From: Candidatus Poribacteria bacterium
GTDB lineage: Bacteria; Poribacteria; WGA-4E; WGA-3G
NCBI GenBank assembly: GCA_022821965.1
Contig: JAJECN010000030.1
Location: 1 to 41,870, forward strand
Direction of reading: 5' to 3'
DNA length: 41,870 nucleotides
Below, in pieces: positions 26,306-33,328 of this stretch (the first letter of the stretch is position 1; every line of letters begins with the position of its first letter). A program made the position numbers and the translations under genes. Below the pieces are notes generated by a model. The model was not told the origin of the DNA, ran no database searches, and saw only the letters and a program-made list of their open reading frames with translations.

Positions 26306-28540
26306 TTATTCAAAAAGCTGTAGCTGCCCGTCCTTAACTATAAGTACGGTCGCATCATACACTGCTTCACCGTTCGGATCAAACGAGAAATTGCCCAAAA
26401 CGGTGGGGAAATTCATCGTTGGTGCCAGTGCGTCGCGAATCGCTGCGGAATCTGTCGATTGCGCATTCATAATCGCATTAGCGAGAATATAAAGCGTCGC
26501 ATACGACATCGCCGCCCACGGTTCGGGTTCAATACCGTATTTCGCCTGATAACTCTGCACAAAGGCTTGGCTTCTGGGTATATTAGACAGACCCGTCCAA
26601 CCTGTAAAAGCTATCGCACCCTCGGCAGCGTCGCCCACCTGTCGGAGTTCTGTTGCAGTCAAATCAGGAACAATAAGTTGAATCGTGTCCGGAATACCGA
26701 GTTCACCCGCTTGAATAACAATCTGCACCATGTCTGCTGACAGAGCAGCGACAAAGAGTGCGTCAGGCTGCGGATCCAAGTTCATTATATTCGTTAACTG
26801 CTCAGAAAAATCAGTCTCGCCCCTTTGGATGGTTTCCTCTGCCAGAATCTCGACCCCACTTGCCTCAAGTGCTTTCTTTGTCTCATCGTTGCTACTTGTG
26901 GAGTAGGTATCCGAGGCATCATATATCAGTGCCACTTTTGTATAGCCGAGTTTCTCATGAGTTGTCATTACACCACTCGGATTCATTATATCTACGGCAA
27001 GACCCGCGCGGAAGACATAGTCCCCAATCGAACTCAAACCTGCAGCGGTAGAAACCGAACTAAAAGCCACCACGCCATTCTCTTGCGCAATCGGAAATGC
27101 ATCTTCAAGGTAATCCGAGATAGCAATCCCAACGATAGCAGGTAAACCTTGATCCACTAATTGTTGGACAGCTGCAATCGCGCCCGCTTCACTACTCTGA
27201 TCGTCCGCGGGAACAAACGTGATGTTCACAGGGCTGAGCATATTGATCTCTTCTTGTGCCAGCTCAAAGCCGCGTTTCATCGGGAGTCCATACGGTTCGG
27301 CATCGTCCCCTGTCAGGGATACGACCATACCGATGGGAATCCCCGTATCAGTAGTCATCTCAGGTGCTACCGCTTCAAAGGGCTGAAGTTTCCCGTCTTT
27401 CACGATATGTACAACCCGTTCTCTAACCCGATCATACATTGCCTCTCCATTGGGGTCGAAAGAGAAATTGCCTAAAATCGTTGGGAAATCCTTCGTCTGT
27501 GCTAAGGCATCACGAATCGCAGCGGAATCTGCTGATTGGGCATTTGCGATGGCGTTGGCAAGAATATAGCCCGTCGCATACGCCTGTGCCGCCCACGGTC
27601 CAGGTTCATGACCGTATTTCGCTTGATAATTCTGGACGAAGGTTTGGTTTCCTGGTGCGTCAGACCCAACAGACCATCCAGAAAAAGTTATCACACCCTC
27701 GGCGGCAGCAGCGGCACCTTGGATTTCTGCTGCAGTCAAATCAGGAACAATAAGTGGAACGGAGATACCGATTTCTCGCGCCTGAATGATAATCTGCGTC
27801 ATCTCTGTTGACAGCGCAGCGACAAAGACCGCGTCAGGCGACATATCCATGATATTGGTTAACTGCGCAGAAAAATCCGTATCGTCGGTTTGGAAGGTTT
27901 CTTCAGTTAGAATCTCAATACCGCCCGCCTCAAGTCCTTTCGTTATTTCCTTGTTGCTACTTGTGGAGTAGGTATCCGCGGCATCATATATCGTCGCCAC
28001 TTTTGTATAACCGAGCCCCTCCTGCGTTGTCTTCAAACCAACCGGAGTCAGTATATCTACGGCGAGACCCGCGCGGAAGATATAATCCCCGAGTGCACTC
28101 AAACCCGCAGCGGAGGAAATAGGACTAAAAGCAACCACCCCATTCTCTTGCGCAATCGGAAAAGCCTGTTCGAGATGCGTTGAGATGCCAATCCCGACGA
28201 TGGCAGGGACACCTTGATCCACTAATTGCTGCACGGCTGCAACCCCACCTTCTACGGTACTCTGAGCATCCACAGGGACAAACATCAGGCTTCCAAGACC
28301 GAGTGCGTTAATCTCTTCTCCTGCCAACTCAAGACCACGTTTCATTGGAATTCCATACGGTTCGGCATTGTCCCCCGTCAGTGCTACAGCAACACCGATC
28401 GGAATCGTCCCATCAGTAGTCATCGGAGGGGTTTCAGCATCAGGCACTATCTTAGCAACCTTTTCACAACCGGAAAGCCCCATAACTAAAGCAACAATTG
28501 CGCATACAAACGCGAATGTTGCGATCTTTCTTACGTTCAT
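26306..28540 (-). CDS. Lipoprotein with two fused LivJ-type substrate-binding domains
   Basis: The 744-residue product has a lipoprotein signal with lipobox LSGC (Cys25). Two complete, closely similar Peripla_BP_6 / branched-chain-amino-acid-type binding domains follow, at about 40-390 and 394-744. Each repeats the same landmarks: PIGxxVxLTGDxAEPYGxPMKRG, AAVQQLVDQGxPAIVGI, AFPIAQENGVVAFS, YTKVAxIYDAxDTYSTSSN, QLTNIM, YQAKYG and ILGNFSFDPNGEA. Family members normally have one such domain. The internal similarity is high enough that the fusion is fairly recent. No permease or ATPase gene is adjacent, so the transport partner, or a sensory role, is unknown. GGAG lies six bases before the ATG, a Fur-like palindrome overlaps the promoter, and a clear terminator follows. 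Confidence 0.93.
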   Translation of the reverse strand: MNVRKIATFAFVCAIVALVMGLSGCEKVAKIVPDAETPPMTTDGTIPIGVAVALTGDNAEPYGIPMKRGLELAGEEINALGLGSLMFVPVDAQSTVEGGVAAVQQLVDQGVPAIVGIGISTHLEQAFPIAQENGVVAFSPISSAAGLSALGDYIFRAGLAVDILTPVGLKTTQEGLGYTKVATIYDAADTYSTSSNKEITKGLEAGGIEILTEETFQTDDTDFSAQLTNIMDMSPDAVFVAALSTEMTQIIIQAREIGISVPLIVPDLTAAEIQGAAAAAEGVITFSGWSVGSDAPGNQTFVQNYQAKYGHEPGPWAAQAYATGYILANAIANAQSADSAAIRDALAQTKDFPTILGNFSFDPNGEAMYDRVRERVVHIVKDGKLQPFEAVAPEMTTDTGIPIGMVVSLTGDDAEPYGLPMKRGFELAQEEINMLSPVNITFVPADDQSSEAGAIAAVQQLVDQGLPAIVGIAISDYLEDAFPIAQENGVVAFSSVSTAAGLSSIGDYVFRAGLAVDIMNPSGVMTTHEKLGYTKVALIYDASDTYSTSSNDETKKALEASGVEILAEETIQRGETDFSEQLTNIMNLDPQPDALFVAALSADMVQIVIQAGELGIPDTIQLIVPDLTATELRQVGDAAEGAIAFTGWTGLSNIPRSQAFVQSYQAKYGIEPEPWAAMSYATLYILANAIMNAQSTDSAAIRDALAPTMNFPTVLGNFSFDPNGEAVYDATVLIVKDGQLQLFE

Positions 28541-28572
28541 GTTAAATCTCCTTTATTTTTAAATGAAAAGTT

Positions 28573-28615
28573 CGGGCAGCGCAATTAAGACAAATAACAA
28601 AAACGCCGCTGCCCG
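28573..28615. other. Hairpin in the binding-protein leader
   Basis: CGGGCAGCG (28573-28581) and CGCTGCCCG (28607-28615) are perfect 9-base inverted arms around a 25-base A-rich loop. The structure lies within the untranslated leader predicted from the promoter at 28740-28768, about 32 bases before the ATG, so it could affect translation or RNA stability. No known riboswitch class is recognised. Confidence 0.55.
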
Positions 28616-28739
28616 CAACCAGGTTTGTTGTCGTCAGAAAGAACAAACGTTTTATTAAACCCCAATTAACACCCAAAAACCGCTTTGGGGTTAAACACAC
28701 TAAGACAACGTTGGGGTGTGAAAAATTAATTCAGCGTTT

Positions 28740-28768
28740 ATTGTTTCACAATTGAAAACGATTGTCAA
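28740..28768 (-). promoter_or_regulatory. Promoter of the binding-protein gene with Fur-like box
   Basis: On the minus strand, TTGACA (28768-28763), 17 bases, AACAAT (28745-28740). Overlapping the -35 and spacer, plus-strand AATTGAAAACGATTGTCAAT at 28750-28769 is most of a 10-1-10 palindrome. Its core TGAAAAC-G-ATTGTCA (28753-28767) matches the 7-1-7 Fur-family pattern TGAnAAT-n-ATTnTCA at all but one defined position. A repressor bound here would block the -35. The leader would be about 190 bases. Confidence 0.55.
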
Positions 28769-28773
28769 TTAAA

Positions 28774-28995
28774 AAGGTTTCAGTCATCAGAGGAATAGTT
28801 GTTAGTTGTCATCGGTCAACTAAACGGGGGCTGATTTAATAGTAAAGCCGGAAAATATGTAGACAGTTTTTCAGTAAAGGGAACTCTCACCACCGCTGGC
28901 GAGGATTGTATCCTCGCCTTCCTATAATGTTGAAATAATTGCGAACTTTACCATAAGTAAAATCTCTTTGCCGAAAGCCGATAGGTGTTAATTGT
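28774..28995. repeat. Possible degenerate copy of the palindromic repeat (R7) with a perfect hairpin
   Basis: The left part (TTTCAGTCATCAG...TTGTTAGTTGTCATCGG) and the right part (TTGCCGAAAGCCGATAGG...ATTGTCTGAAG) resemble the outer blocks of R3 in inverse orientation, but the match is poor. Between them, GGCGAGGAT-TGT-ATCCTCGCC (28898-28918) is a perfect 9-bp hairpin without a T-tract. No gene is seen in 28541-29274. The remainder, 28996-29147, shows nothing I can name. Confidence 0.35.
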
Positions 28996-29147
28996 CTGAA
29001 GCAGGATTTCAAGATTCACGGATGGACAGGATTGAAAAGAGGCGAGATTGGAAATCTTACCCTAACCTTCGGTGTCAAAGCCCAATCCTCGTAGGTTTGG
29101 GATGTAGACACCGCCCTCTTGGAAAGGACCAAAACGTTCATTTTTTC

Positions 29148-29177
29148 TTGACAGTTAATCCGAAATTATGATATAAT
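29148..29177 (+). promoter_or_regulatory. Strong promoter of tnpB
   Basis: Plus strand TTGACA (29148-29153), 18 bases, TATAAT (29172-29177). Both boxes are perfect. Transcription would start near 29184, at the first base of the folded leader that precedes tnpB. Whether the promoter belongs to the element or to host flanking DNA depends on the unknown left boundary. Confidence 0.7.
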
Positions 29178-29182
29178 TAACA

Positions 29183-29263
29183 TATCAAGTTGGCAGACAT
29201 AACGAGCGTCATCGCAAGGTGACGTGTCTGCCTACCCACTCGTTAGGGGTTAAAGGCTTGATA
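29183..29263 (+). other. Nested stem and possible pseudoknot in the tnpB leader / IS left end
   Basis: An outer stem TATCAAG (29183-29189)/CTTGATA (29257-29263) encloses GGCAGACA (29192-29199)/TGTCTGCC (29225-29232). That stem encloses GTCA (29208-29211)/TGAC (29220-29223). In addition TAACGAG (29200-29206), inside the second stem, is complementary to CTCGTTA (29239-29245) outside it, which gives an H-type pseudoknot. A second CTTGATA (29264-29270) offers an alternative outer pairing. As DNA it may serve as the subterminal hairpin of an IS200/IS605 left end. As RNA it is the leader ending 11 bases before the ATG. Confidence 0.6.
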
Positions 29264-29274
29264 CTTGATAGTCC

Positions 29275-30387
29275 ATGAAAACGTATAAATATGAGTTATA
29301 TCACCAGTTAAATATCATACAGATTGGCAATTTACTTGATGACTTGCATAGCGTGCATGTCCACTTGCTTTTATTGCAGAGACGCTATTATCGTATCTAT
29401 GGTAAGTATGCGTCCTTTGGGCGTATCTGCGCGCATATCACGAAGTTAAAGCGTCGCACAAAACCGCACTGGAATCAACTGCCGAGCCAAGTAATTCAAC
29501 AAGTCGCCAAACGTATCCATCTCGGTTATGAAAAGTTCTTTGACTACCTTGCGGATAAACAGAAAGGATTATCTCCTCGTAAAGTCGGCAAGCCGAAGAT
29601 AAAGCCACAGCACCGATATAACTCATTGACGTTCACGCAAGCCGGTTATGAGATAAAAGAAAATCGTATTCATATCAAATGCCTCAAAAAGTCCTTCACT
29701 TTTTGGAAACACCGTCCATGGACAGGCAGAGTCAAGCGTGTAACGATTAAGCGTGATAACGTAGGTGACTATTCTTTATATCTCGTCTGTGAGGATTCAG
29801 ACCCTATCGAAAAACACCCACTGACCCGTAATGAGGCAGGGGCGGATTTCGGTATGAAGACGTTTCTGACGCTTTCAGATGGTATCAAGATAGAATCTCC
29901 ACAGTTTTTCAAGCACATGTTGAATCAAATCCGCTCAGCGAACAAGGCACTTTCTCGCAAGCAAAAAGGATCAAACGCTTGGTATCGTGCGAAGCGACAC
30001 CCCGCCCGCCTCTATAAGAAAATCGCACAAAGAAGGCGTGATTGGTTCTTCAAGTTGTCCCTTCGGCTTGTGCGTAGATACGATAAGATTGCGATAGAGA
30101 CCCTCAATCTTGAAGGTATGAAACGCCTCTGGGGTCGTAAAGTTTCTGACCTTGCTTTTGGTGAGTTTGCTTTGATCCTTCAATGGACTTGCGCCAAATA
30201 CGGTAAAACCCTATTGAAAGCGGGGCGTTGGACGGCTACAACAAAACTTTGCTCTAATTGTGGCTATCACAACGACACTCTAACGCTAAACGATAGGGAG
30301 TGGACTTGTCCAGACTGTGGGTCTCACCATGATAGAGACGTAAACGCTGCAATAAACATTTTGCGGGTTGGGGTACCCTGGACCTAA
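29275..30387 (+). CDS. tnpB: TnpB RNA-guided nuclease of an IS200/IS605-type element
   Basis: The 370-residue TnpB is of normal length. The RuvC-like active site is complete: Asp191 in GADFGMKTFLTLSDG, Glu275 in AIETLNLEGM, and Asp355 in HHDRDVNAAINIL. The zinc ribbon has CSNC (326-329) and CPDC (345-348). TnpB proteins cut DNA next to a short TAM using the element-derived omega-RNA and help keep the element in place after excision. The ATG follows a promoter and a folded leader, with no clear ribosome site beyond TTGATAG. The gene runs opposite to everything around it except the acyl-CoA synthetase. It appears intact and so may be active. Confidence 0.93.
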   Translation: MKTYKYELYHQLNIIQIGNLLDDLHSVHVHLLLLQRRYYRIYGKYASFGRICAHITKLKRRTKPHWNQLPSQVIQQVAKRIHLGYEKFFDYLADKQKGLSPRKVGKPKIKPQHRYNSLTFTQAGYEIKENRIHIKCLKKSFTFWKHRPWTGRVKRVTIKRDNVGDYSLYLVCEDSDPIEKHPLTRNEAGADFGMKTFLTLSDGIKIESPQFFKHMLNQIRSANKALSRKQKGSNAWYRAKRHPARLYKKIAQRRRDWFFKLSLRLVRRYDKIAIETLNLEGMKRLWGRKVSDLAFGEFALILQWTCAKYGKTLLKAGRWTATTKLCSNCGYHNDTLTLNDREWTCPDCGSHHDRDVNAAINILRVGVPWT

Positions 30388-30514
30388 ACCAGATAAAACC
30401 GATCTGATTCGGAATAAGACCCCGCTGGTGGAGCGGCAGTAAGACGGTGGACTCTTAGAGAAAACCGCGGTTGCTATGAAACCGAAGCCCACGTCTTTAG
30501 GCGTTGGGTGGTAT
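30388..30514 (+). ncRNA. Omega-RNA (reRNA) scaffold at the IS right end
   Basis: Directly after the tnpB stop are successive hairpins: CCGA-TCTGAT-TCGG (30399-30412), CCGCT-GGTGG-AGCGG (30422-30436), and CGGT...ACCG (30445-30467) with an inner CTC-TTA-GAG. A terminal hairpin CCCACG...CG-T-TGGG (30488-30508) precedes GGTATCAC. This is the layout of TnpB guide RNAs, which overlap the 3' end of tnpB and finish at the right end, with the guide taken from the DNA that follows. Here the guide would begin near 30515-30518, inside the end of the neighbouring gene. The true 5' end probably lies within tnpB. Confidence 0.6.
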
Positions 30515-30521
30515 CACCTAC

Positions 30522-31439
30522 CTATTTCACTGAAGAAAATACAGCCAATATCTCCGATGTTTTTTCATCAACAATAACAGTTACGAGATTCCCACGACTG
30601 TGATTAGAAAAATTGACGATCCACGCAAATCCCTGAAACGATGGATATGCGTTAACACCATTCTGACCGGCTAAAGCCATTCTGACCCGCGTATCCACTC
30701 TTGCAATGTGAATGATTACGGCTGCTCTCTGTCCGGCGGGAAACTTCTGGGTCTTCAGTAAATCCAATATCCGCTTACCCTTATCTACCGCTCGCGGCAA
30801 CGCTTTTGGGTTTTGCCGTGCCAGATTTCGGAGTAGCAATGCATGTTGACGATATGTGTCGCTGTGCTTTTGATAGTTCTTGGGGCCATAGGCAATTGGA
30901 ATCTGTTCATATTGTGCTGCACACATCTCCGCTGCATCCGCTTCAAGGTGAAGCACCTTTACGTAATCGCCGCTCTGTTCCGCTAACTTCCGCTGTTCCC
31001 TAAAGAAGGTCGGATAGATACCATACTCGTAAAACCGACCTGGATAGCGCGGTAACCATACTGCGACAAACTTCGCGATATTTTCACGTTCGACATTCAG
31101 GCTATAGTCCGATGTCTCCGATTTCTGCCACGCAGTCTTGGCTCGCGAGCGATGATACTGGAGCTGTTTTTGAATCTCACGCGCCTCTTTTTTCGCGCGT
31201 GCTGCCCATTTCTTGTATCCGTGCCGTCTGTAGTAGTCATGCGCAATCTCGTTCATCGGAACAGAAATGCATATAAGACACTCTGCCGCGGCTTCGTGCC
31301 AGAGCGCGAGTTTTCCAAAGTCGCCAGACCGCTCATAGCGTTTGATAAAGACCTCAGCGGTGGCTGTACCTTCCCGGATTGCCACAGATGGCTGCACAGT
31401 GAGAAAGAGAATAAGAAAAAGTAATAAAGCACGAAGCAA
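30522..31439 (-). CDS. Secreted protein of unknown function, helix-rich
   Basis: I do not recognise this 305-residue protein. It has a clear signal peptide (LLLFLILFLTVQPSVA, cut near residue 20). The middle is helical and charged, rich in Lys, Arg, Ala, Gln and Tyr, with segments such as HEAAAECLICISVPMNEIAHDYYRRHG and LEADAAEMCAAQYEQIPIAYG. These look like irregular TPR-type helical pairs. The last 70 residues (AYPSFQGFAWIVNFSNHSRGNLVTVIVDEKTSEILAVF) read as a small beta domain similar in style to PepSY. Start is TTG with AAGGAG seven bases ahead. It lies 49 bases after the aldose-epimerase-like gene on the same strand, and the IS element ends at its stop codon. Confidence 0.75.
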   Translation of the reverse strand: MLRALLLFLILFLTVQPSVAIREGTATAEVFIKRYERSGDFGKLALWHEAAAECLICISVPMNEIAHDYYRRHGYKKWAARAKKEAREIQKQLQYHRSRAKTAWQKSETSDYSLNVERENIAKFVAVWLPRYPGRFYEYGIYPTFFREQRKLAEQSGDYVKVLHLEADAAEMCAAQYEQIPIAYGPKNYQKHSDTYRQHALLLRNLARQNPKALPRAVDKGKRILDLLKTQKFPAGQRAAVIIHIARVDTRVRMALAGQNGVNAYPSFQGFAWIVNFSNHSRGNLVTVIVDEKTSEILAVFSSVK

Positions 31440-31488
31440 AGGGCGTTCTCCTTAGCCGGTGGACGGAAACCGAACGGCGGGTTGTCCA

Positions 31489-32610
31489 CTACTTTAACAT
31501 AAAGCGGATAGTCCCGGAAAATGTTTCATCGGGTGCCAGCACAATCACACCCGCGGAAATCCCACGTGTCTCCAAGTTAATAGCATCTGTCGGGCAGGTG
31601 TAAGGCTCAAAACAGATGGCATCCCTGTCGGGCGGTGTATAGACAACAAGCTCCCGAAATTGCGCATCCGATTCCATCACCATACCGTATCCCGTATCCT
31701 TATTCTCAATAAGGCACCGACTTACACCGTCAACCAATTGAACGTCCGTGAAGACATGGTCAAGCTTCAGTTTCGCAAAGGGTTGCCCATTCTGTAGATC
31801 AAGTGTGTCAGCAACATCATGCTGGACACCCGTTGGCACGAGAACCTCGTTAAGTTCCCAATATTTAGCAGCGGGGACGGTAATCACTGCTTCCGATGCA
31901 TCCGCTTCGGTGCCGAGGTCTACACTGAAATAGGGGTGGATACCGAAACCCATCGGCATATTCCGATCACCTGTATTCTTGATAGCAATCCCCATCGTCA
32001 ACGCGGCATCCTTGAGTGTATAGGTAATCTCAATTTTAAAAGGGAACGGATACTGGCGACTAACATCCGGAAAATCCCGAGAATTGAGCGAGCATACCAA
32101 CGTTGCCCCGTTTTCATCGGCAACATGGCTTTCAACCTGATAAGGTTGATTTAACAACAACCCGTGGATCGTTGTTGGGGATTCCGGTGCCTTGTCAAAC
32201 TCATAGGTTTCTCCTTCAAATTGCCACGTGCCATTCCGAATTCGATTGGGGAAAGGGAACAGAATCGGATTACCGTAAGCGGTTGGACGCTCTTCCAAAG
32301 TGGCGAGATCCGGCGGTGCGTCTATCAGGTTCAACCAAGTGTCTCCATCTGCCACCCTGAACGCGTAGCAGTTATTGCCGAGTGCAGGCACAATCTCGGC
32401 GACGGCTCTTCCATCCTGTTGGATATAATAAACTTGAAAGCCGTCAATCGTCTTTACGGCTACTGAATACGTTGTACGCGCCATTTCTTTTACTCCATCT
32501 GCATTTACAAGTATCGTTGAAAGCAAGAAAAGGACACAACCGATTCCCATGCGTAACCTGTGTATCCAAGTCTTTCTGGATTGATGCGAAGAAAAAATGT
32601 GGATTTCCAT
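31489..32610 (-). CDS. Aldose-1-epimerase-like (GalM family) protein, exported
   Basis: The 373-residue product (from 32610) has a GalM-type beta-sandwich. FPFPNRIRNG (Asn122-Arg123), TTIHGLL (His149), FGIHPYF (His225) and CFEPYTCPTDA (Glu335) correspond to the sugar-binding and acid/base residues of mutarotases, which interconvert alpha and beta anomers. Unlike cytoplasmic GalM, it carries a membrane-spanning segment near the N-terminus (MGIGCVLFLLSTILVNADG), so it is probably periplasmic or anchored. I start at 32610 because the longer open frame runs back through the upstream ThuA-like gene, and a GAGGGTGG sequence lies just before this ATG. It follows that gene by 13 bases. Confidence 0.82.
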   Translation of the reverse strand: MEIHIFSSHQSRKTWIHRLRMGIGCVLFLLSTILVNADGVKEMARTTYSVAVKTIDGFQVYYIQQDGRAVAEIVPALGNNCYAFRVADGDTWLNLIDAPPDLATLEERPTAYGNPILFPFPNRIRNGTWQFEGETYEFDKAPESPTTIHGLLLNQPYQVESHVADENGATLVCSLNSRDFPDVSRQYPFPFKIEITYTLKDAALTMGIAIKNTGDRNMPMGFGIHPYFSVDLGTEADASEAVITVPAAKYWELNEVLVPTGVQHDVADTLDLQNGQPFAKLKLDHVFTDVQLVDGVSRCLIENKDTGYGMVMESDAQFRELVVYTPPDRDAICFEPYTCPTDAINLETRGISAGVIVLAPDETFSGTIRFMLK

Positions 32611-32623
32611 TGTCCACCCTCTA

Positions 32624-33238
32624 TTACACTTCGGCACACCAGTGGATGCCACGGCGCAGCACTTCTCGGAAGTTTGGATTAGAAAAAGTGACGTCGTCGT
32701 GGCCACTCTGGAAGCAAAAGACACGGGAGTTTCCATATTCACGCGACCACCCCAGCACATCCATGCTGTTCGGATGATCAACTGTCAGCAGGACCGAACT
32801 ATCATCGCCAGCCGATGCCATGGTATAGGTTTCGTCGCCCATCACCCATTCGGTGAGTCCTTCGGTAATTGGATGGCTTGCCTCAGCGATTTGCACCTGT
32901 AAGGTTTGACGAGGATAATATCCGAACTCGCCGCGATCCCCAATTCCACACATTTCGGAATAGGCATCCCATTCTGGAAATGCCAAGATGGCGTGATGCA
33001 GAATTACCATCCCTTGTCCACGCTCCGTCAAGCCCAGAATAGCCTCTGCTTGTGCATCTGTCGGATAGGGACGGTGAAAGTTGTAAAAGACAACAGTGTT
33101 GTAGTCCTTCTGATCGGGGTCGTCCACAAAATCGTCCAGATCTTCCCGGACAAATTGAACGCCTTCCATACTCTCAAACACCGCGTCAAACTGCTTTTCC
33201 TGAAACCCGTGTTCACCAGTTACAACCGCAATTTTCAT
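32624..33238 (-). CDS. ThuA-like (glutamine-amidotransferase-fold) protein
   Basis: The 204-residue protein shows the ThuA pattern KIAVVTGEHGFQEKQF at the N-terminus. YNTVVFYNF, GLTERGQGMVILHHAILAFPEWDAY, HPITEGL, GDETYTM and YGNSRVFCFQSGHDDVTFSNPNFREVLRRGIHW follow. ThuA domains share the class-I glutamine amidotransferase fold and occur in sugar-utilisation clusters, but the reaction is unknown. The GalM-like neighbour 13 bases downstream supports a carbohydrate role. Start at 33238 has GAGAGGAAAAAG ahead of it; an in-frame codon at 33256 lies upstream of that ribosome site. No signal peptide, so cytoplasmic. Confidence 0.85.
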   Translation of the reverse strand: MKIAVVTGEHGFQEKQFDAVFESMEGVQFVREDLDDFVDDPDQKDYNTVVFYNFHRPYPTDAQAEAILGLTERGQGMVILHHAILAFPEWDAYSEMCGIGDRGEFGYYPRQTLQVQIAEASHPITEGLTEWVMGDETYTMASAGDDSSVLLTVDHPNSMDVLGWSREYGNSRVFCFQSGHDDVTFSNPNFREVLRRGIHWCAEV

Positions 33239-33292
33239 AGTTCTTTTTCCTCTCAAAGTTTTATATTAACCATACACGGACAGGGTTAGAAA

Positions 33293-33309
33293 CCCCGCCA
33301 GCGACGGGG
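33293..33309 (-). terminator. Weak terminator-like hairpin after the ABC permease
   Basis: On the minus strand CCCCG-TCGCTGG-CGGGG is followed by TTTCT. The stem is only five base pairs and the T-tract is short. It lies in the 90-base gap between the permease stop and the ThuA-like start, so termination here is likely to be partial. Confidence 0.4.
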
Positions 33310-33328
33310 ATTCATAAGAAAGAAATCT

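Larger units (their letters stand above)
29183..30517 (+). mobile_element. TnpB-only IS200/IS605-family element (IS1341 type)
   Basis: A single tnpB gene is flanked by structured, non-inverted ends: the folded left region above and a series of hairpins on the right ending near GGTG-GTAT-CACC (30507-30518). No tnpA (Y1 transposase) is present, so movement would need a transposase in trans. Ends are approximate because this family makes no inverted repeats or target duplication. The right end falls 4-7 bases from the stop codon of the neighbouring minus-strand gene. Confidence 0.7.

Noticed and set aside
28898-28918. Perfect 9-bp hairpin considered as a terminator
   Set aside because: No T-tract follows on either strand, and no gene ends within a reasonable distance. 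It is recorded only as a structure within a possible degenerate repeat.
29183-30517. A full IS605 element with tnpA
   Set aside because: No Y1 transposase gene with a HUH motif can be found on either strand near tnpB, so the element is TnpB-only.
32611-32781. N-terminal extension of the GalM-like protein
   Set aside because: It is merely the open frame continuing through the ThuA-like gene. It has no signal or domain features, and a ribosome site marks the later ATG at 32610.
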